Assembly (NCBI GenBank): GCA_029891385.1 | Contig: CM057230.1 | Span: 22,634,847 to 22,698,846, forward strand | DNA: 64,000 nt | DNA from: Erythroxylum novogranatense | Lineage: Eukaryota; Streptophyta; Magnoliopsida; Malpighiales; Erythroxylaceae | Direction: 5' to 3' | Shown: positions 58,515 to 64,000 of the stretch, one piece after another | How the letters are laid out: the number at the start of each line of letters is the position of its first letter | Position numbering within the stretch: position 1 is the stretch's first letter | Notes under the pieces: generated by a model | Databases searched by the model: none | Seen by the model: the letters and a program-made list of their open reading frames with translations, nothing else | What the model was told of the DNA's origin: nothing | Program-made: the position numbers and the translations under genes

Positions 58515-61500
58515 CAATTGTCCTTGGAGCTGCCAATTGGAGTGGTGTGGCCTGTCTTCACTATATAAAGCCTCGAGATAAGTTTGCACTAAGCGTCTAA
58601 TACCCTTGGAATTTGATATCACCGTTCCATTTTCATCTTTCAGGGAATAATTCCTTTGCTGATTTTGTCGGGTCTTTGTGATTGCATGGTAATACTTAGT
58701 ATTCCTGTCTTCCTGGCCCATCCATTGGCTTCGAGATCTTTGGTGCCAATAAAGTTCCTCCTGGTAAAAGACCTGTTCAGTTCCGACCGCAGATAATCTT
58801 CAAGATTTCGGAGAGGGGTTGAGTCTGTATCTTCTAACTGTTTTGGATACCTTCGAGTCAAGCCATAAGACATTTTTTTTCCTATGAAAGATGTTGCCAA
58901 AAGTGGTGGTATTCCAATGCTGAAGTTGAGCCGAGAAGTTTCTAATCGCTCCACTAAAGTCATAATTGCTCGATTGCTAATGGGCAGTGACAAATTGGCC
59001 AAATTCATTAGGGGTTTACCAAGCAAATTGAAAGCGAAATGGCCTAATTTTCGGAGGAGAAGGCTCAGTAGTGCTAAAAATAATGAGGAGAGGCCGATGG
59101 TCGGATTTCAAAAAGGGTAGACAGGAAACCATACTACAGAATACCAAGCGTTGGAACAAAAGGCTCAGTCTAGTCTAGCAAGTACTTGTCCTCTGCGCCA
59201 GGTGAATCTCGGACCGGAAAAGCCAAGATCCTAAAGATTACAATTGTGCACACAATCTCGAAAGTGCAGATTTACTATAGAATGGGGTTGAGATCCTCCT
59301 CGTTTGTCTGTACTTTCCAATTTGGCATTGAAATCCCCGCCCACCAACCACAGTTTAGAGGTGATTTGGGCAATTTTACACAAATATTGCCATAAGAATT
59401 TTTGTAACGAGTACATGGGGAGGGCAATTGTCCTTGGAGTTGTCAATTGGAGTGGTGTGACCTGTCTTCACTATATAAAGCCTCGAGATAAGTTTGCACT
59501 AAGGGTCTAATGCCCTTGGAATTTGATATCACCGTTCCATTTTCTTCTTTCAGGGAATAATTTCTTTGATGATTTTGTCGGGTCTTTGTGATTACATAGT
59601 AATACTTAGTATTCCTGTCTCCCTGGCATATCCATTGGCTTCGAGATCTTTGGTGCCAGTAAAGTTCCTCCTGGTAAAAGACTTGTTCTAGTTCCGACCG
59701 TAGATAATCTTCAAGATTGCGGAGAGGGGTCGAGTCTGTATCTTCTAACTGTTTTTGGATACCTTCGAGTCGGGCCATAAGACGTTTTTTTCCTGTGAAA
59801 GATGTTGCCAAAAGTGGTGGTATTCTAACGCTGAAGTTGAGCCGAGAAGTTTATGATCGCTCCACTAAAGTCATAACTGCTCGGTTTCCAATGGGCAATG
59901 ACAAATTGACCAAATTCATTATAGGTTTACCAAGCAAATTGAAAGCGAAATGGCCTAATTTTCGGAGGAGAAGGCTCACTAGTGCTGAAAATAATGAGGA
60001 GAGGCCGATGGTCGGATTTCAAAAAGGGTAGACAGGAAACCATACTACAGAATACCAAGCAATGGAACAAAAGGCTCAGTCTAGTCTAACAAGTAGTTGT
60101 CCTCTGCGCCAGGTGAATCTCAGACCGGAAAAGCCAAGATCCTAAAAATTACAATTGTGCACACAGTCTCGAAAGTGCGGATTTACTATAAAATGGAGTC
60201 GAGATACTCCTCGTTTGTCCGTACTTTCCAATTTGGCATTGAAGTCCCCGCCCACCAACCACAGTTTAGAGGTGATTTGGGCAATTTTACACAAATATTG
60301 CCATAAGAATTTTTGTAACGAGTACATGGGGAGGGCAATTGTCCTTGGAGCTGTCAATTGGAGTGGTGTGACCTGTCTTCACTATATAAAGCCTCGAGAT
60401 AAGTTTGCACTAAGGGTCTAATGCCCTTGGAATTTGATATCACCGTTCCATTTTCTTCTTTCAGGGAATAATTTCTTTGATGATTTTGTCGGGTCTTTGT
60501 GATTACATAGTAATACTTAGTATTCCCTCCTCGCCTATCCATTGGCTTCGAGATCTTTGGTGCCAGTAAAGTTCCTCCTGGTGAAAGACTTGTTCTAGTT
60601 CCGACCGTAGATAATCTTCAAGATTGTGGAGAGGGGTCGAGTCTGTATCTTCTAACTGTTTTTGGATACCTTGAGTCGGGCCATAAGACGCGTTTTTCTG
60701 TGAAAGATGTTGCCAAAAGTGGTGGTATTCTAACGCTGAAGTCGAGTAGAAGTTTATGATCGCCCACTAAAGTCATAATCTTTCGGTTTCAATGGGCAAT
60801 GACAAATTGACCAAATTCATTATAGGTTTACCAAGCAAATTGAAAGCGAAATGGCCTAATTTTCAGAGGAGAAGGCTCACTAGTGCTGAAAATAATGAGG
60901 AGAGGCCGATGGTCGGATTTTAAAAGGGTAGACAGGAAACCATACTACAGAATACCAAGCATTGGAATAAAAGGCTCAGTCTAGTCTAACAAGTAGTTGT
61001 CCTCTGCGCCAGGTGAATCTCAGACCGGAAAAGCCAAGATCCTAAAAATTACAATTGTGCACACAGTCTCGAAAGTGCGGATTTACTATAAAATGGAGTC
61101 GAGATACTCCTCGTTTGTCCGTACTTTCTAATTTGGCATTGAAGTCCCCGCCTACCAGCCACGGTTTAGAGATGATCTGGGCAATTTTACGCAAATATTG
61201 CCATAAGAATTTTTGTAACGAGTACATGGGGCAGGCAATTGTCCTTGGAGCTGCCAATTGGAGTGGTGTGGCCTGTCTTCACTATATAAAGCCTTGAGAT
61301 AAGTTTGCACTAAGCGTCTAATGCCCTTGGAATTTGATATCACCGTTCCATTTTCATCTTTCAGGGAATAATTTCTTTGCTGATTTTGTTGGGTCTTTGT
61401 GATTGCATGGTAATACTTAGTATTCCTGTCTCCCTGGCCTATCCATTGGCTTTGAGATCTTTGGTGCCAGTAAAGTTCCTCTTGGTAAAAAACCTGCTCC

Positions 61501-62140
61501 AGTTTCGACCACAGATAATCTTCAAGATCGCAGAAAGGGGTCGAGTATGTATCTTCTAATTGTTTTTCGATACCTTCGAGTCGGGCCATAAGAAGTTTTT
61601 TCCTGTGAAAATTGTTGCCAAAAGTGGTGGTATTCTAATGCTGAAGTTGAGCCGAGAAGTTTCTGATCGCTCCACTAAAGTCATAACTACTCGGTTGCCA
61701 AAGGGCAGTGACAAATTGACCAAATTCATTATGGGTTTACCAAGCAAATTGAAAGCGAAATGGCCTAATTTTCAGAGGAGAAGGCTTACTAGTGCTAAAA
61801 ATAATGAGGAGAGGCCGATGGTCGGATTTCAAAAAGGGTAGATAGGAAACCACACTACAAAATACCAAGCATTGGAACAAAAAACTCATTCTAGTCTAGC
61901 AAGTAGTTGTCCTCTGCACCAGGTGAATCTCAAACCGGAAAAGCCAAGATCCTAAAGATTACATTTGTGCACACAGTCTCGAAAGTGCGGATTCACTATA
62001 GAATGGAGTCGAGATCCTCCTCGTTTGTCCGTACTTTCCAATTTGGCATTGAAGTCCCCACCCATCAGCCACGATTTAGAGGTGATTTGGGCAATTTTAC
62101 GCAAATATTGCCATACGAATTTTTGTAACGAGTACATGGG
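58513..62140 (-). repeat. Four tandem copies of a ~0.9 kb LINE ORF2 segment
   Basis: Units start at GGCAATTGTCCTTGGAG on + at 58513, 59423, 60334 and 61234 (periods 910, 911, 900) and the last ends at 62140. Each encodes, on minus, 'PMYSLQKFLWQYL', 'WLVGGDFNAKLESTDKRGG' (endonuclease), 'DSTPLRNLEDYLRSEL', 'YWHQRSRSQW', 'GDRNTKYYHAITKTRQNQQR' and 'SNSKGIRRLVQTYLEALYSEDR'. Copies differ at scattered positions; the third has several small deletions (about 60525-60800). The junctions shift the frame, so no continuous ORF2 is possible. It could be an unequal-exchange product or an assembly artefact. Confidence 0.93.
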
Positions 62141-62461
62141 ACTAGCATAAATAGCAGTGAAATCAAACGACAATTGGTCCCAATCAATGTTGGCGTGCAC
62201 AAATTGTCGGTGAGCTAGTAATATTCGGATCGTAATGTCTGTTTGCCAAAGAAGCCAGATTCCTCCTGAGTAGCCTTCAACTTCCACTCGAAAAGGGTGG
62301 GCAAATCCTAAACTTTTAATAACTTTCAACGCCCTCCCCCCACTTATACGTGGCTCTTCCAGAATAACCAGATGCGATTTGTGGATGCAGATATAGTGTT
62401 TGATGATAGGCTTGAAGGTCCTACCTCCAGCCTCTTGACAATTTCATATTAAAATCGACAT
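62141..62461 (-). pseudogene. LINE ORF2 start: APE endonuclease, N-terminal part
   Basis: ATG at 62461 reads 'MSILI', then TGA in place of the conserved Trp, 'NCQEAGGRTFKPIIKHYI' (usual N.QGAG....), the segment with 'HLVILEEPRISG', and 'LGFAHPFRVEVEGYSGGIWLLW' in ORF 62329-61952. This is the DNA-nicking endonuclease of plant L1 elements; the catalytic Glu of the 'EPR' segment is present. Its C-terminal half (GGDFNA) is in the first unit of the tandem block. Confidence 0.92.
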
Positions 62462-62538
62462 TAAAGGGATAGAGGGAGGACCTAACCTGCGAGGGAGTTG
62501 ACTACCTCCTCAGGCAACGCTTGACATTGTGATGACGA

Positions 62539-63020
62539 TTAAATCGGGGGGGTCTCCTCCATTTGGGTATGGGATTCGATATGGATTGCTGTATCGACTG
62601 CTATATCGTCATCCAGGTCTGGTGGTCTTGTTGGGGGTAATATGTTGATGAGGTTGGTCGAGATCGAGGGGTCTTCCTCCATGTCCCCGCAACCCAAATC
62701 CTCCTTGGGTAGAGTTAGAGTTGAGTCTTGAAGGATCACTTCGGCATGGGAGGGAATCGATAGGGCTACGTGGCTCGGGTTTGGGCTTTGAGTTTCCTGT
62801 GGGTTAGTCTGGTTGGGCAACAATGGGTTGGATGGGTTGGTGGTTGTCTTGGCCAGCTGAGTTAGGAGGGCCTGCGGTTTTGTCGTGGCCTGCTGGGGCA
62901 TGAAGGTTGACAGGTTAGTTTTGGCCTGTTGGGGCATGAGGGCCTGCAGGCTTAGGGCCTGTCATTGGGTAGAGGTTGCGGGTCCAAGACCCTGTGTGAA
63001 CTGGTATTTGGCGTCGCCGT
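62539..63020 (-). pseudogene. LINE ORF1 C-terminal tail (putative)
   Basis: Open on minus 62937-62539 (132 aa), Pro/Gln/Thr/Asn-rich with repeated 'MPQQA.T' units and an acidic end ('PPDLDDDIAVDTA'), stopping about 80 bp before ORF2. Low-complexity tails of this type are usual at the end of plant LINE ORF1. The frame can be followed upstream to about 63020 with a stop. No DUF4283 domain or zinc knuckle is visible in this window, so the assignment rests on position and composition. Confidence 0.6.
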
Positions 63021-64000
63021 TTTGGAGCTGTTGTTAAACGTGGCAAAGCTGGAATTAAACGACGCACGCTACATTAAGTTGTCCCGAGCTGACGACTAAT
63101 TTGGGGATCTCTCTCGAATGTGCGATTGCAGCATCGGATGGCTTATGGCAAATTGGTGTCGTTCCTCAGTCGTTGAAGAGAGCACCCCACTTGAGGCTAG
63201 CGGCTCTAAGGCTGACAACACCGTGAATCTCGAGCCCTAAAACTCTAGGGAAGAAGAGTTGGAACTGTCTTATCTTGGAGCCGTTGGGGTGGAAGGCATC
63301 TGGGGTGGAAGGCATCTGGCGAGACTTTCGCTGTACTTGCATCTAAGTACCAAACTCCACTTGATGATTAGCTCTGGTTTAGGATTCTCCTATGTCGCCT
63401 GAATGCTTAGTCGGCAGTGGGCCACCAGTGGCGATTCAACCAGAGGCAAAAATGAGTATTACCATTGCTCAACAAAACAACGTCTCCCGCCAAACTGAAA
63501 GTTGGCGACATAAAAAGGTTTTACATTTCGTGAACATTTGCTTAAGAAAATTATGGACTTTCTTCAACATGGCTACAACACGAGGAAGCTTGTAAGCTTC
63601 ATCACCTGCTACAGCGCAGGTACAACGTCCCAGTAAGCCAACGTATAACTCAAATTTTGCCATGAGACAACTATCAAAGTGTTGTTAACGGAAACAAATA
63701 TCCAAGCCTTTTGTGCGTTTTCCAATTCATTAATGCAATTTTTCAAGGATGGTTAAAGACCAGGTCAGTACATGCTTAATCAAGAACTGAAAACAATTTA
63801 GTTCCCAAATTCTGAGGTAATCTAAGCATTTATATCCCCCCTTACACAGGTTCAGGACTGCTATTAACGTTCCTTACGAGCTACATCAAAAATGTTAAGC
63901 TTGTGCCTCTGATATACAACACCTGGATCCCAAAAACCGTATAGACTTGCGTTGGAAACCCCCTTCTTCAACGAGGACAACCTTAACAATCTGCCATATA
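63021..64000. other. Unassigned region at the right edge
   Basis: Possibly decayed LINE ORF1/5' region followed by older flank. It contains a perfect 16-bp tandem duplication (63285-63300 and 63301-63316) and a minus-strand 64 aa ORF (63663-63469, 'MAKFELYVGLLGRCTCAVAG' start) without recognisable family. Base composition is less AT-rich than the left of the window. I see no tRNA, rRNA or clear exon-intron structure. Confidence 0.4.

Larger units (their letters stand above)
34686..63020 (-). mobile_element. LINE (plant L1-type), interrupted by the Sirevirus
   Basis: On minus, in order: Pro/Gln-rich ORF1 tail (63020-62539), ORF2 start at 62461 with APE endonuclease, a four-fold amplified endonuclease/linker block (62140-58513), reverse transcriptase (58491-57350), zinc-finger region (57349-56230) and RNase H (56229-55823, then 34866-34724). 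A short 3' UTR and an A7 run (T7 at 34686-34692 on +) follow. The Sirevirus insertion in RNase H is flanked by GATAT. The 5' limit is uncertain. Several inactivating changes, including loss of the RT ADD box. Confidence 0.88.

Noticed and set aside
63543..63551. TAAGAAAAT as a possible LINE target-site duplication with 34670-34678
   Set aside because: Nine-base match of AT-rich sequence, not extended, and not adjacent to a defined LINE 5' end; could be chance.
63469..63663. 64 aa minus ORF as a host gene exon
   Set aside because: No recognisable domain, no splice-site pair I could defend, and it is at the window edge.

Overview
This 64 kb window is a stretch of AT-rich plant (angiosperm) heterochromatin made almost entirely of nested retrotransposons. 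I find no host gene I can defend. The plant assignment rests on Ty1/copia polyproteins with plant-type PR-IN-RT-RH order, a Sirevirus-like element with an extra ORF after pol, primer-binding sites complementary to plant initiator-Met tRNA (TGGTATCAGAGC type), giant (3-4.5 kb) LTRs with TGTAACA/TGTTGG ends, and a plant L1-type LINE with a C-terminal RNase H domain.

Layout, left to right. (1) 1-12667: Copia-1 (+), cut by the window edge. Its RNase H is split by Copia-2 (-, 2766-10691, TSD ACTTG/ACTTA). Copia-2 has lost its pol and carries a 3.5 kb TGTTGG-type LTR at 3022-6568 whose two flanks do not match. (2) 12668-34102: Copia-3 (+), old and full of stops. It is split in integrase by an 11.6 kb non-coding, LARD-like Ty3/gypsy-derived element (-, 14170-25731, perfect TSD CTAAG). 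It is split again in RT by a solo copia-type LTR (26567-32923, TSD GAACA), which itself contains a 4.5 kb solo TGTTGG LTR (27621-32123, TSD ATTTA). (3) 34686 to about 63020: a LINE (-) whose RNase H is split by a Sirevirus-like copia (-, 34867-55822, TSD GATAT). The Sirevirus gag holds Copia-4 (+, 42481-50804, TSD CTTTG), and its 5' LTR holds a 3.05 kb solo gypsy-type LTR (52200-55249, TSD TTCAG). Upstream of its RT the LINE carries a four-fold tandem amplification of a ~0.9 kb endonuclease/linker segment (58513-62140).

Nesting gives a relative order: Copia-3 is older than Copia-1, the LARD and the solo LTRs inside it; the LINE is older than the Sirevirus, which is older than Copia-4 and the 52200 solo LTR. 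No element looks autonomous. Catalytic motifs are visibly lost: YVDD is YING in Copia-1 and YVGD in Copia-3, the RT ADD box is deleted in the LINE, and the Sirevirus integrase Asp is His.

The most interesting non-coding signals are: (a) a pair of small stem-loops at equivalent places in the giant LTRs of two families (TGTTGG and TGTAACA), with stem changes that keep pairing; (b) three perfect hairpins in a GC-rich island of the Copia-4 leader; (c) the LINE tandem amplification with a G9-T-G10 tract at its edge; (d) CpG-rich minisatellites and degenerate ~150-200 bp modules inside the giant LTRs; (e) the Sirevirus ORF downstream of pol.
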